Below are positions 1 through 10,072 of a DNA stretch of 64,000 nt, one piece after another. Below the pieces are notes generated by a model. The model was given only the letters and a program-made list of their open reading frames with translations. It ran no database searches and was not told the DNA's origin. The translations under genes were made by a program, and so were the position numbers. Every line of letters begins with the position of its first letter. Positions within the stretch are counted from its first letter, which is position 1. Origin of the DNA: Paratinospora sagittata (Eukaryota > Streptophyta > Magnoliopsida > Ranunculales > Menispermaceae); assembly GCA_035771175.1 (NCBI GenBank), contig CM069608.1:15032019-15096018 (forward strand). The letters are read 5' to 3'.

Positions 1-209
1 ATGGTTTTGGGTACTTCTGTACCATCAAAAACCTTGGTGGGAGTTTTGTATCCATTAACCACAACATCCCACATTTTTATGTCTTGGGCTTTTAGGAAGA
101 ACCTTATTATAGTTTTCCAATGTACGTAATTGTCTCCTTTGAAGAAAGGAAGCCTATGGGTAGATTGACCTTCACCAAAAGTGAAATCTTTAGAAATTTG
201 TCTTGTCAT
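1..209 (-). pseudogene. Ty1/copia gag, N-terminal part, cut by window edge
   Basis: The minus strand reads an open frame from an ATG at 209 to the window edge, about 69 codons. It contains the block LPFFKGDNYVHWK, then IIRFFLKAQDIKMWDVV. This arrangement (F-x-G-x-N-Y-x-x-W followed by a W-D-V/I-V block) is typical of the N-terminus of plant Ty1/copia Gag, the nucleocapsid precursor (DUF4219/UBN2 type). It lies 40 bp downstream of a primer-binding site and LTR on the same strand, as expected for gag. No stop is seen in the visible part. Whether the rest of the element is intact cannot be known. The assignment to copia is firm; the SIRE/Maximus lineage is inferred from the LTR. Confidence 0.75.
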
Positions 210-250
210 AGATATCAAAGATTGTTACAAGATACTTTGATGGTTTACCC

Positions 251-262
251 GCTCTGATACCA
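251..262 (-). other. Primer-binding site of the copia element (initiator Met tRNA)
   Basis: The minus strand reads TGGTATCAGAGC, complementary to the 3' end of plant initiator methionine tRNA. It lies two bases inside the LTR end at 265, as required for minus-strand priming of reverse transcription. Confidence 0.85.
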
Positions 263-264
263 CT

Positions 265-1787
265 TGTTGGCCCAGATACACGTCTAAGAGGGGGTGAATT
301 GGACAGTTGTAGGTTTTTAACCTTTCAAAAATAAATATAAAATGCAAGCAAGTAAAGAAAATGACAAGAAATAAAGAACATCAAATTTAACATGGTTCGG
401 CACTCAAAGCCTACTTCCACGACTTGATCTCCCCAATCAAGATTTTTTGAAAAACCTCCCACTAAGGATCTTACTTTGAGGGTGAGGAACAAACCGGTTA
501 CAACACTCACTTCACAGGTGCAAGCTACCTTTACAAGAGCCTAATCACTCTCTCTTACCCTCACAAGTGACACAAGTCACTTTACAATGATTGAAAGATA
601 AAAATACAGATTAAAAGTTGTTCTCTTACCAAGAACACTTCAAAACTTACACACAGGGCTTTTGATAACTTCTAGAATATCTCAACAAGAAGATGAAGTT
701 TGAAGCACAAGTTGAAAAGGGGAAATCTTCAAAAGCCTTTGAAATCTTAATATGAGATTTGAAATAAGCTTGATCAAGATGTTAGAAAACTATTTTGAAC
801 ACTTAGAATGCTTTGAAAATTCGAGTAACTTGCAAAACGTGTAGGGTTGTGTCTCTCAAATGAGCACAACTTTGTTTTTGTAAAAAAACCAGAAAAAACT
901 TAGAATTAAGATTTCAATCTCCAAGAAACCACACAAACCAAATACAAATTCACTAGTCAAAGAAAAAGATTTTTCACCAAAGAAAGATTAAGAAGAACGT
1001 TAAGAATCATGAAAAAAATGGCATAATACAAATTGGGAAAGAGAAAGTACACATAGCTTTCAAGAAACTCAGAACTGTAAGTACGCTCTGATAGGCTTGG
1101 CTAGCGCGCTGGCTGTTTCCTAGAAAACCAAGTTTTTGGTTCCCAAGGTCTCTAGCGCGTTGGTCTTACTGTTTCAGCGCGCTAGGTCACAAACCTGAGT
1201 CCCAACAATTTATGGGATTTGGCTAGCGCGCTGGCCAAAGTGACCGAGAGCCCCAACTTGAAGGATGGGCCCTCCAATGCACTAGCCATTGTGCTAGCTC
1301 ACTGCGTCACTTTTCCTAGGACTTGGAAAATTCCCAGCATGCTACTAGCGCGCTATAGCCCTTAGCTAGCGCGCTTGAGGCCTTGATCACTTAAAAAATT
1401 ATGCTTTTGAAGATCAAGGACAACTCCTATGACTTGAAACCATTTTGACAAATGAATGAAAACATTTGAATCATTAAAAATGCTAAGAACAAGTTTAAAA
1501 GAATTTGAAAAACCAATTTGGTGAAATCAAGTTAAAGATCAAATCATTTTAAAAAATAGACTTGAAGATTTTGAAAAAAGATCTTGCTGAGAAATACTAA
1601 AGGAAATCATACAATCCTAAGATCAAAGTAAAATTACATTACATTGAGAAATTTGTCTTTATGTCTTAAGCATGATCTTGATCATCTCTACTGCTTGTCT
1701 TGATGTGATCTTGATGTACTAGCTATAACACTTAGAAACATAATTGAAATGTTATCCATATTGTTTGTAATCATCAAAATCCCAACA
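265..1787 (-). mobile_element. 5' LTR of a Ty1/copia (SIRE/Maximus-like) element
   Basis: On the minus strand the repeat starts TGTTGGGATTTTGATGATTA at 1787 and ends GGGCCAACA at 265, followed by the primer-binding site and gag. The TGTTGGGATTTTGATGAT start is characteristic of SIRE/Maximus copia LTRs. The length is 1523 bp. The LTR contains an array of GCGCGC-centred motifs (1097-1375). Two further relatives occur in the window (3590-5120 and 21726-24015). They share the block just before the LTR end, including a CAATTCACCC..CTCTT segment. No target duplication can be tested because the other LTR is outside the window. Confidence 0.85.
1097..1375. repeat. Array of AGCGCGCT-type palindromes inside the copia LTR
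   Basis: At least six copies of a degenerate (t)AGCGCGCT(gg) palindrome are spread over about 280 bp, for example ggctAGCGCGCTggc near 1102 and again near 1225. They stand out against the AT-rich LTR. Similar arrays occur in other LTR families of the window (see findings). Confidence 0.6.
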
Positions 1788-2378
1788 TAAGGGGCATTGG
1801 TCCTACATTTCTCTCTCTTTTTATATCATCAAAAAGGATAAAATAATCATCTAAATTCCCATGGAGAAATTCCTATGACTAAGGCATCAAAACACAAGAG
1901 CCCCCCCTTTCAAAAAGAGATGGAGACTCCCTTAATCTATACATTCAATACTGAAGAAGATTCATGATATACAATCAAGATTAAGCACACATGAATACAT
2001 AGAGGATGCCACATCATATGACACATACATGAGATTGAAGAAGGAATTTTAAGCACATGGAGAAATATGAACATGATAGATATTGGAAAGTTTCAGCTCA
2101 AAAGCATTTATGGGCTAGCTAGATAAATTTAGAATAAATGCATAGCATAGCCATTGAAATGTACATGTAGATGCATATACAAGATAAAATCTATAAGAAG
2201 TATTTGGACATGTATGAATGAGAAAGATATGCCAAAAAGATGATTTCATAAAGAATTGTGAGCATAAGCAATCATTTCTCATGTTTTTAGGCACAAATAT
2301 GATAGCAAAAAAGGGTTTTGAGCATTGCTTTGTTTGTTGTGTCATACATGGTTGGATTTGTTCCATGACTTTTTAAGG
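1788..2378. other. Non-coding stretch beside the copia LTR
   Basis: No gene is seen. On the minus strand, just upstream of the LTR start at 1787, there is a purine-rich segment (aaaaagagagaaatgtagg). It resembles the polypurine-tract region that normally precedes a 3' LTR in SIRE-like elements. It could mean that an internal region also lies on this side (tandem elements sharing one LTR), but no coding motif supports this. Confidence 0.3.
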
Positions 2379-2685
2379 TTTGTTCTCCATCACGCGATCA
2401 ACTTTGTTGGGAGGGGTTCGCAATGACCTCTTAATATTTGTTCTTTGTCGTGCAATCAACTTCATTGGGAGAGGATCACTGCGATCTCTCAGGATTTGTT
2501 CCTCGTTGCATGATCAACTTTATCAAAAGAGGGTCGCGACAACCTCCTGGGACTTGTTCTTCGTTGTGTGATCAATATTTTTGGAAAAGGGTGGTGACTA
2601 CCTCCTAAGATTTGTTCTTTGTCGTGCAACCAACTAAATCAGGAGATGGTTGCGACAACCTATTAGGCTTTGTACCTCATTATGA
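2379..2685. repeat. 58-bp tandem repeat, about 5.3 units
   Basis: Units begin at 2379, 2437, 2495, 2553, 2611 and about 2669, an exact 58-bp spacing. Each starts with a variant of TTTGTTCTTCGTCGTG, followed by YAATCAACTT and a GGTCGCGACAACCTC-like block. Units differ from each other at many positions, so the array is old or under weak homogenisation. No coding role is apparent. Confidence 0.85.
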
Positions 2686-3589
2686 TATCAAATTGTTTCA
2701 CCTAGTAGCGCCAAAAGCTTCATCTAAGACTAATACTTTCTGAGATGATTGTTTGGTTATTTCTTCTCATTATGCGGCTTCTCTTGTGGAATATGTATCT
2801 TGTTCCAAAGCAGGGCATATAGGATTTTATCAATGAAGCAAAGTCGTATTTACCTCATTATGGCATCCATTGATGAATTGGCCTCAAAATCTTCTGCCAC
2901 TAAAGTAATTTGAGGGGGAAGCCCTCGACCTGGGAAGATTTTACTCGCATTGTGGGAATTGGTTGGCAATTCGAGTGTTTAGTAACCAATTCGGTATGTC
3001 TGCCAGCGTCGAGATCTGCTATTGCATGTTACTTAACTTCTTTTCTGGATGATATGATGCATAGCTTTTACTCATGTTTATAGGGCAACAAACTTGATCA
3101 ATCGTTCCTCACAGATGCCGTCAAATATTTGAACCAAAAATCTCACCTCGGACAAGCGGGTGATAAAGTCGGCTAATAGACATCAACGAGATTATTCACA
3201 AGCTAGGAGTTCGGTAAGCAAGGGGTTGAGACTAGCATGTTTGATGTGGTCTTTGCTTACGACAAGACGAACATCCTCATTGGAGAGGCTAGAACGACCG
3301 CTTTATGTCTAATATCCACTTACAATAAGAACCTTCATGAATTGGTGGAAAAGCGTGGCCTTGGTCCTAATTCATTCACGCCATTCTTTCATTCAAGGTG
3401 TAGAGTAACCTGCAAACCAATAGTGGCACCGGGGGGTACCACCGGAGACACTCCGATGCTTAAGTTTGTTTCTAAAAGAAAGAAAATTATAATTGTAGAG
3501 AGTTAGAGTTCTCCAACCTCCCTTTCTTGGGTGGACTGAGGTTCTTTTTATAATCGAGAGAGGGGACGATCTAATGACCCCATGATGGC
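2686..3589. other. Unassigned intergenic sequence
   Basis: This stretch is less AT-rich than its flanks. The open frames are short and show no recognisable protein. A short GC-rich imperfect inverted repeat lies near 3422-3446 (gtggcaccgg against ccggtggtacc), next to a ctccgatgcttaag sequence. It may be part of a decayed LTR promoter region, but I cannot assign it. Confidence 0.3.
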
Positions 3590-5120
3590 ATTCGGTTTTT
3601 ATGGTTGCAAACAACATGAGTCATATGCTCTAATAATCAATTCGAGTGTTTCAGCTTAAAAGACCACCATAATTCAAGTACATGGTTCCATGCTTGAAGA
3701 CTCTCAAGATCAAGACAATTCAATGTAATTTTATTTTTATTTTGTCTAGATGATCTTAGGTTGTAGGACTTACTTTAGAGTTGCTTAGATAATGTTTATT
3801 TTCTAAGTTTTCAAAATGAGCATGATCTTCAAATGATTTCAAAATTGATTTCATTCACGTTTTTATCTTCATTGGAAAAAGGTTTCAAGTATTTTCAAAT
3901 CTCCAATTTGATATTTAAAGTGCTTGTTTCGGTTTGAGCGAGTTTGTGAAAAGTTTTTGAAAGGAAAATCATGTTTGAAGTGTCAAGTGTCAAACCAACG
4001 CACTCCTTAAGTTGGTAGTGCGCTCCTTGCGCTATCAGGTCACTTACTGGTCTACCACAGTCACCAGCGCGCTCCCCCCTTGGAGAAGCGCATTGCTGTG
4101 ACCCAAAAATTCATCAGGTCTCTGGATTGAACCAGACTAGCACGCTTCTCCCTGGACCTGCGCGCACTTCTGAGACACTAATGAAACACCCCTCTTAGTC
4201 TATTGCCAGCAACGTGCTCCTTGTTGGAGCAGTGCGTTGCCTTCTGGTCAACAGAGAAATGAGGTGGGGAGTTTTTCCTCCACCAGCACGCTCCCTCTTG
4301 GAACAGTGCATTGTTGTGTGTGTCAAGGAAGAACTGCATTTCTGGGCAATGGAAGTGGCATTCTGCACACTCTTTCCTTTTTTATTATATGTACTTTTGC
4401 ACAAATTTTCGCACGCATTTTTCCCCATTCTTTTCTATGAAAGAATTTGAACGTTGCATTTGACTTTCGAAATCAAAATATAAGATTTCTTGGAGATTAA
4501 AACCCTAGAATGTGCTCATCTTCCTTATTCATATAAAAACATAACAGTGTTCATTGTTGAACACAACCTACAAACTATTAGCAATTTCGCCTTTTTTTAA
4601 AGTGTTCTAAGAGTTTTCTAAGTTCAAAAACTTGTTTTCGAGATCAAACTTTGGATTAAACATGCTCAATCTTTATTTTTCAAATCATCCAAAGATCATT
4701 TTCAAAGAGGCCTTCACTCTTGCTCCTGCACTTCATACTTCATATTGTCAAAGAACTCTTGAGCAAGGTTCAATATTGGTTGAAAGTATAATTGAGGTTT
4801 TCTAAAAAGAAAAATCTTCTACATTCAATCCTTTGTATTCTGAGTGGTTTGTTAGTCACTGGGAAGTTCTCTTGTAGATAACGGTGCTTGTAAAAAGGGT
4901 ACCTTACACTTGTGAAGTAAGTTGTACCGATTTTGATCCTCACCTTTGAAGTAGGATCTTGTAGTCTTGGGTTGAAAAATCTTGATTGGGGATATCAAGT
5001 CGTGGAGGTAGGTTTTACGAGCCGAACCACGCTAAAATCGTTGTGTCATTCATTTTTCCTACTTTCTTTATTTCTTTTACTGGAAGTTTTTATTGGTTGA
5101 AAGGTTTTAAGAAACCCTGA
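3590..5120 (+). mobile_element. Decayed copia LTR, plus strand, 3' end lost
   Basis: The sequence follows the LTR at 265-1787 in the opposite orientation. ggttgcaaacaacatg near 3603 matches its start. tcaatgtaattttattttta near 3720 matches the following block, and TTGATTGGGGATATCAAGTC near 4981 matches the block before its end. The copy stops at about 5118, where a gypsy-type LTR begins. It carries no internal coding region, so it is a truncated or solo LTR. An array of GCGC-type motifs lies inside at 3998-4310. Confidence 0.65.
3998..4310. repeat. Array of degenerate AGCGCGCTCC motifs
   Basis: About eight degenerate copies occur, such as agcgcgctcc near 4069, gcgcattg, gcacgcttc, aacgtgctcc and cagcacgctcc. 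They often alternate with a partner ending in gcattgctgtg or gcgttgc. This occupies the same LTR position as the array at 1097-1375 of the related LTR, but the motif has drifted. Confidence 0.5.
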
Positions 5121-5159
5121 ATGTAACACCTTGTAGTTTTAGTCAATGAATTTAGTTGA

Positions 5160-6653
5160 TTGTTATGTGCAAACCGTAAGCATATAGTGTCAAGTTATAA
5201 TATAAAACCGATGAGATATCGGGTTGTCGTCATCTTGGATTGATACTCACAACAAATACCACGTTTCACTAACCCTAACTTTATTTAAAAAATCAAATTC
5301 GAGTGATTAAGTGAAATAAATAAACTATTAAATAATTAGAAAGTAAACTAAAGTAATGCACTATAAAATCAAAGAAATCAATGAGAAAACGTCTAGAGGT
5401 TCAATCTCTCCTCATTATCAACTATGCCTAAAAATATGCGATATTCATCAATTAGAGTTATCGTTTATAACCCGAAAATCCTTAGATTTCTAATACCCTC
5501 TCTCGAGTGTCACGTTAGAGCATAGTTTTAGGGAATTAAGTTCTATGATTTTCCCTAAGACTTCATAAAACTCCATAAATCTATCGATTCTATGGTCGTT
5601 TCATGTCATGCTTCACATGTTCTAACCCAGAAAATCCTCTATTGAGTCTCACCTTCCAAGTCTAGGATCAATCAATTTGTGATCAAGGGATCAATAGCAT
5701 TAAAACTAGAAAAACATAAATAAACTAACCACTCTATTAATGAATAATCAAACGTTCAAGAACATGGCATAGTTTCTAGTTCGGATTGATCTCCACCTCT
5801 AGAAAGAGGATTTAATTCATAACTAAAGGCATAAAAACATTGAACAATGGTTTCAACATGAATAAGAACAATAAAAACAAACTAGAATGGTGTAGAGAAT
5901 GTTGAATAGTCTTTAATGTAGATCTTCTTCTCCACTTCACTCCATCCGTAATCCTCTTGTTCTCCACTCTATGATTCCTTATAAACCCTAAAGAATGATG
6001 TATTTATGAGCCCAAGTCAATAGGAAGTCGTCCAAGAGAAGTCCAAGTCGAATTAGGAAAGTTCGCAACAAAAATAGAATGTTTCTAATTCTGTCGCATC
6101 GCCGCTTTCTTTCTCGAAGTTTTTCCTCTTTTTCTCCAATCTATATTCCCCTAAAAGCCTTCTAATCTTTTATTATTTCAAGTAAGGGAGAAGTAGAAAC
6201 AAACCGCGTCCAATTCAGAGTTAAATTGAGAAAGTTATGGCCAAAATACAAAAGTCGCGCAAAATGGCAACTCCCGGCGCCGCGGCCCCCAGTTGCAGGT
6301 TTGTGCACTATGTTTCACCACTTTTCTTGTGAAATTAGTCATTTTATCATCTCCTATGACTTGCATTCTTCATGTTCTTGCATTCCAACTTGTTGTAACT
6401 TGTTTCCATCGTCCAAATCCATGTTCAACGCATCTAAACACGAACAAAACAAAGCAAACTCAATGAGTAACTTGTTTATATGATCACATGAACTAACCTA
6501 TAGAAATTCAAACCGAAATAATACAAAAACACCAAAACTTGGCTAATCTATCAAGTAACCAAATTTATGATAAACTAACCAAATATATGAACTAAACACC
6601 ATAAAATATACCTAAAACTTGCTCCAAAACATATACTAAATACCTACTTATCA
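5160..6653 (-). mobile_element. Solo LTR of an unassigned LTR retrotransposon
   Basis: A block of 1494 bp with ends TG...CA interrupts the host LTR. It is flanked by TTGAT (5155-5159) and TTGAC (6654-6658), a five-base duplication with one difference. The intact relative at 17212 reads gTTGACc here. On the minus strand it starts TGATAAGTAGG. A partial relative starting TGATAGGTTG on the minus strand lies at 36746-37607. It has no coding frame of note; a GC-rich ggcgccgcggc patch is at about 6276. The orientation is inferred from the relative and from the direction of a short promoter-like segment, and is not certain. Confidence 0.6.
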
Positions 6654-6808
6654 TTGACTTATGTGTATGTCGAGGCATATTATACGTGTATACGTATGTA
6701 CATGGCTTTAGATTGTACTAATTGTGTGTATCCTAGTGTTGTAGAAACCCTAAGACCCTAGACATGGAATTTAGGGTGTAGCACTAAGAAAAAATTTGGT
6801 ATGGACAT

Positions 6809-6997
6809 CAAGGAGCGCGCTCCAGTGGTGGCAGACAGAGTGTTGAAATTATGGGTTGAGTGGCAGCGCACTCCCCAGGGGAGAATGCGTTGCAGTAGTG
6901 GAAAACAAAATGCTACATTTTTTGAATTTTGGACAGAAGCGCGCTCCATGCATTTTTAGAGAAGAATCTATTTTTTTGGGCTAGGAGAAGCGCGCTG
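6809..6997. repeat. Array of GAGCGCGCTCC motifs in the host LTR
   Basis: Four spaced copies are seen: ggagcgcgctcc near 6810, cagcgcactcc near 6863, agcgcgctcc near 6938 and agcgcgctgac near 6988, plus a partner gaatgcgttgc. They lie upstream of the probable transcription start of this LTR. Confidence 0.55.
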
Positions 6998-8152
6998 ACA
7001 GTTTTTTAAATGGACGATGAGGTGGTTTGCGCAAATTAAAAGGTGATTTCTCTTTTTTTTCTAGCTCATTTGAGTTCGGTTTCTTCAGAGAAAAGAGGGA
7101 AAACGAAAAGAAAGAGATCAAAAGACCTAGTGTTGGCAAATTCAAGGTAAGAATTGTGGTTTTTGAACTGAAAATTCCATAAGCTTGTTCCTCTCTTCAA
7201 GTTGTGTAACATATATGAATTCGGTAGGATTTGCTCAATTGATTTGGTGAATTGGGTGAATCTGGATTGTGCCAAATTCATGGGTTTTGTTGTGTGATTC
7301 TATAAATAAGTGAATCCTTGATAAAATTTGGGTTATTAGCATGTTAAATTGTGAAAAAATGATGGTTGCATGTGAGTATGCTCTAAGCCAATTGCTATTG
7401 AAACAACTAAAGGTTTGGAGGCAATTAGAGTGATGTTTTTGGGTGTTTTAATGTAGATTATTGTAGAATTTGCGATTGAATGTGTCTCTATTGTGACAAT
7501 TACAGAGAGTTGGTGAATTTTGACTTGTGATCAAAAGGTTGGTGAGCTGCTTGTGTTGCAACATAGAAAGAGTGATAAGTTGATTCATTGTGAGTATTTT
7601 CCTTGCTTTAGTTATGTTATATGGCATTGTAAGTATGAAATGAATTTGAATGTTAAGCATGCTATGTATGATTATATATGTGTTGCGTTTTTTTGAAATT
7701 CATGAAATGTTTCCAGAAAATGGAGCATGTTGTAGACTTGCAAGTGCAAGTTAAAACATGAGATCATTTCCTAAGAATTAGTCCCGCATGAGTAAATGAT
7801 AGAAAACTCATGGGTTTTGTGGTTGTCCTGATTAGCGATGAAATCCTTAATCATAAATGATTTGAATTGAAAATGATTAAAAAAGAGGTTCGAAGTATAC
7901 CCTTCTCGGTGCATAACAAGCGATATTACCCGCTCTATTACTTAGAAGGAGGGAGGTGGATATGAGTTTTATGAAACCTAGCACATTTTGGAAAATGATT
8001 GCAAGGAAGCTAATTCTTGAGCATGTATATATTGTTCAAATGTCGCACAAATGATTTGATATGATTTTATATGTTTTGAGTTAGCAAGTTTATTATGTAA
8101 TACCCCAAGTTTGCACAAAAAAAAAAAAAGGAATTTCGGGCGTTCTTTTTCC

Positions 8153-8160
8153 TATATAAG
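8153..8160 (+). promoter_or_regulatory. TATA box of E1 LTR
   Basis: TATATAAG follows a short GC-containing segment (cgggcgttc) and precedes a CT-rich stretch, the usual layout of a plant LTR promoter. Equivalent boxes are CTATAAAA near 35468 in E2 and, on the minus strand, CTATATAAAC near 42096 in E3. Confidence 0.6.
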
Positions 8161-8864
8161 GACCCCCTCCCCCTTTGTTATTTTCACACCAAATCGCTCT
8201 CTTCTCTCTTGCTCTCATTGTGATTTCTCTCCTCTTTTTGAGACTCTCTCTAAGAAACTCTCCTCGCAGTGCTCGGGGGAAGGCGTCAGTTTAAGAAGGA
8301 GTTTTTATCTGAAGGTGGGGAACGAAACATAGGTTTGCGTGTCTTATAACTTTTATTAAAGTTTACATTCATTTATCTTTATGTCTACTATTCATTTACA
8401 CCGCATTATTGAGTATAATGTTCATACCTGTCATACTTATGTCTATATATTTGGAGTTCATGTATTACAATGTTACTATATCGGATTAGTGGTCAATCTG
8501 ACTCAACGAGACATTGTCTTGTCCTCAGTAACTTCAAATAGTGAACGGGAGGCAGCGTGCTGCTCTAGACGATTGGTATTTAAGTGAATCTCATGTCCCA
8601 CCTCTCAACTGGAGACTGATCTGGTTGGTCTTATTTGAAAGCTATCAGCTTGTACAAGTGATACTGAATATCCTAACTTTGCACGTGGTGATACTGACTT
8701 GATAAGAATCACCAAACGCTGTCAAATCCTGTCTAATGTTAGTAAAGACCGAACCTGCTCATTTATTGGCATCATACATAAGCACCACCTAGGTACGTAA
8801 GTGGTTCATGATCCACAAAATAGTTAGAAGCAATGCTCACTATTCTTGATATTTTCCTAGAGAG

Positions 8865-9012
8865 GACGTACAATGAGAACCCGGGTTTACCTGGGGATGG
8901 ACATCTGTACATGAATCCAGGGCGACGACCTTGGGGAGGGACCTACAATGAGAACCTGGGTTTACTTGGGGATGAACATCTGTACGTAAACTGAGGGGGT
9001 CGTACAATCATG
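8865..9012 (+). repeat. Two-copy 74-bp minisatellite in U5
   Basis: A unit beginning tacaatgagaacc and ending acatctgtac is repeated with a 74-bp spacing (8869 and 8943), and a third partial start is at about 9003. E3 and the 5' LTR of E4 also hold two units. The 3' LTRs of E2 and E4 hold one, so copy number varies even between LTRs of one element. Confidence 0.7.
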
Positions 9013-9423
9013 GAACCATTACAAGACGGTGTCATGAATACATACATGTTGTACTGTTTATGATGCTTGTTGTGTTTATGTGATATTTGATTATGAAGTT
9101 TCCTTTATTAATTGTTATATTCACGAACAATTTTACACACTGGGCAATAGCTCACCCCGTTGTTATCCAATTTTTCTCAGGTGTTTAGGATGGACTGGGT
9201 GGAGGTTTTTGGGCCAACATTTTATAACCCTTGTTATTAAAGGGAGATTTTGGGAGGATGTTCCCTCAATCATATTCTGTACAAAAATACATTCTGAAAT
9301 TAATATAATCAAATTTGTAGTCAATTGTGTTCCTGCTCACTCGGTTATTGTTATAATGCATTTGCGCCCCGCCTGTGAGTGTTCCGCTGGTTTAGGCGCG
9401 TCCAAGCAGGGTGTGACATTTAA

Positions 9424-9435
9424 TGGTATCAGAGC
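9424..9435 (+). other. E1 primer-binding site, LTR-proximal
   Basis: TGGTATCAGAGC, complementary to the initiator methionine tRNA 3' end, five bases after the LTR end. This is the site expected to be used. Confidence 0.85.
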
Positions 9436-9666
9436 AGGTTTTGAGAGGGAGAATTCAATGCATGATCAGGGGTTCTCATGATGTGAGGGTTGCAAAGCAC
9501 TGGCTCTTACCCTGACATGTCCACATTGGCTTGCCACCAGTGTGAATGGTGCAGTCGAGAGACTAGCCGTAAAACTTTCTTTGAGGTACGCTCACGTGCC
9601 ACGTAAATTTGTAGGTCACAGTCGTTAGACACGCGTGAGTGTCAGTGATAACCATTAAATATTTAA

Positions 9667-9678
9667 TGGTATCAGAGC
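9667..9678 (+). other. E1 second primer-binding site copy
   Basis: A second TGGTATCAGAGC lies 243 bp downstream inside the same ATTTAA-TGGTATCAGAGC context. E4 has the same two-site layout; E2 and E3 have one site. Use of the inner site in priming is not shown. Confidence 0.65.
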
Positions 9679-10072
9679 GAAAGGTCCACGGCCCACCCAA
9701 ATCCACTAATTAGGAGAAAAAAATTTATATTAGATATATATATCTTTAGAACTATATATATATATGAATTATATATAGTTAAGATTTATATTATATGTAT
9801 ATATCTAGATAACTATATAGTTTTGATATAGTTTGGATTTATATATATATATAGTTATGATTTATGAAAACTATATATATATAGTCAAGATTTATAATAC
9901 ATATATATATATATATATAACTTGTTGCTAATGAAAATTTTGGATTCATTGATGGCATAAACATCAAGAGGAAAAATAAAAAATATTGTCCAATAGACAA
10001 GGCTTAAATCTTAAAAATGTTAGGAATGTATATTGTGTATTTTACAAGTTTTATCTTCCTTTCAGCAAGATA

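Larger units (their letters stand above)
5121..8095 (+). mobile_element. Left part of an old gypsy-type LTR, host of nested insertions
   Basis: The LTR starts TGTAACACC at 5121, is interrupted by a solo LTR (5160-6653), resumes at 6654, and is interrupted again at 8095 by element E1. Its remainder is at 19370-19815. From 6654 on it parallels the intact solo LTR at 17212-19125. Shared landmarks are the tatacgtatgtacatg block, a gacttgcaagtgcaagttaa block, a cccgcatga block and a gtgcataa..ggg block. A near-consensus splice donor, TTCAAG|GTAAGA, lies at 7146/7147. No coding region is present. Assignment to a Tekay/Del-like gypsy family rests only on terminal sequences. Confidence 0.65.
8096..9418 (+). 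mobile_element. E1 5' LTR
   Basis: 1323 bp, starting TGTAATACCCC and ending GGGTGTGACA, followed by the primer-binding site. A TATA box lies only 57 bp from the LTR start, so U3 is very short and most of the LTR is transcribed leader. A conserved GAAGGTGGGG...ATAGGTTTGC block near 8311-8340 and a TTTTTCTCAG at 9171-9180 look like splice donor and acceptor. A 74-bp minisatellite lies at 8865-9012. Frames inside the LTR are not genes. Confidence 0.85.
9419..10072 (+). other. E1 leader: two primer-binding sites, AT-rich tract, splice acceptor
   Basis: The leader holds TGGTATCAGAGC at 9424-9435 and again at 9667-9678, both preceded by ATTTAA. An (AT)-rich tract of palindromic actatatatatag units spans 9727-9930. 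A polypyrimidine tract ending in CAG (10049-10065) lies seven bases before the ORF1 ATG. The AT tract is found at the same place in E3 and E4, and much shorter in E2. Confidence 0.7.

Noticed and set aside
1097..1375. GCGC-rich patches as a CpG-island promoter of a host gene
   Set aside because: They lie inside an LTR with defined ends, and no host coding region follows on either strand.
3237..3506. An 89-codon open frame with VFAYDKTNILIGEARTTALC
   Set aside because: No recognisable domain, no conserved relative in the window, and it ends in low-complexity sequence. It is most likely chance in a less AT-rich stretch.
9424..9435. TGGTATCAGAGC read as part of a tRNA gene
   Set aside because: It has no cloverleaf or partner arms and sits exactly after an LTR end. 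It is a primer-binding site. No tRNA, rRNA or other structural RNA gene was found in the window.
9080..9481. A 133-codon open frame across the E1 LTR end, with relatives at 19159-19428, 24408-24599 and 36382-36705
   Set aside because: It lies inside LTR U5 and runs through the LTR end and the primer-binding site. The similarity between copies is LTR DNA similarity, not a protein.
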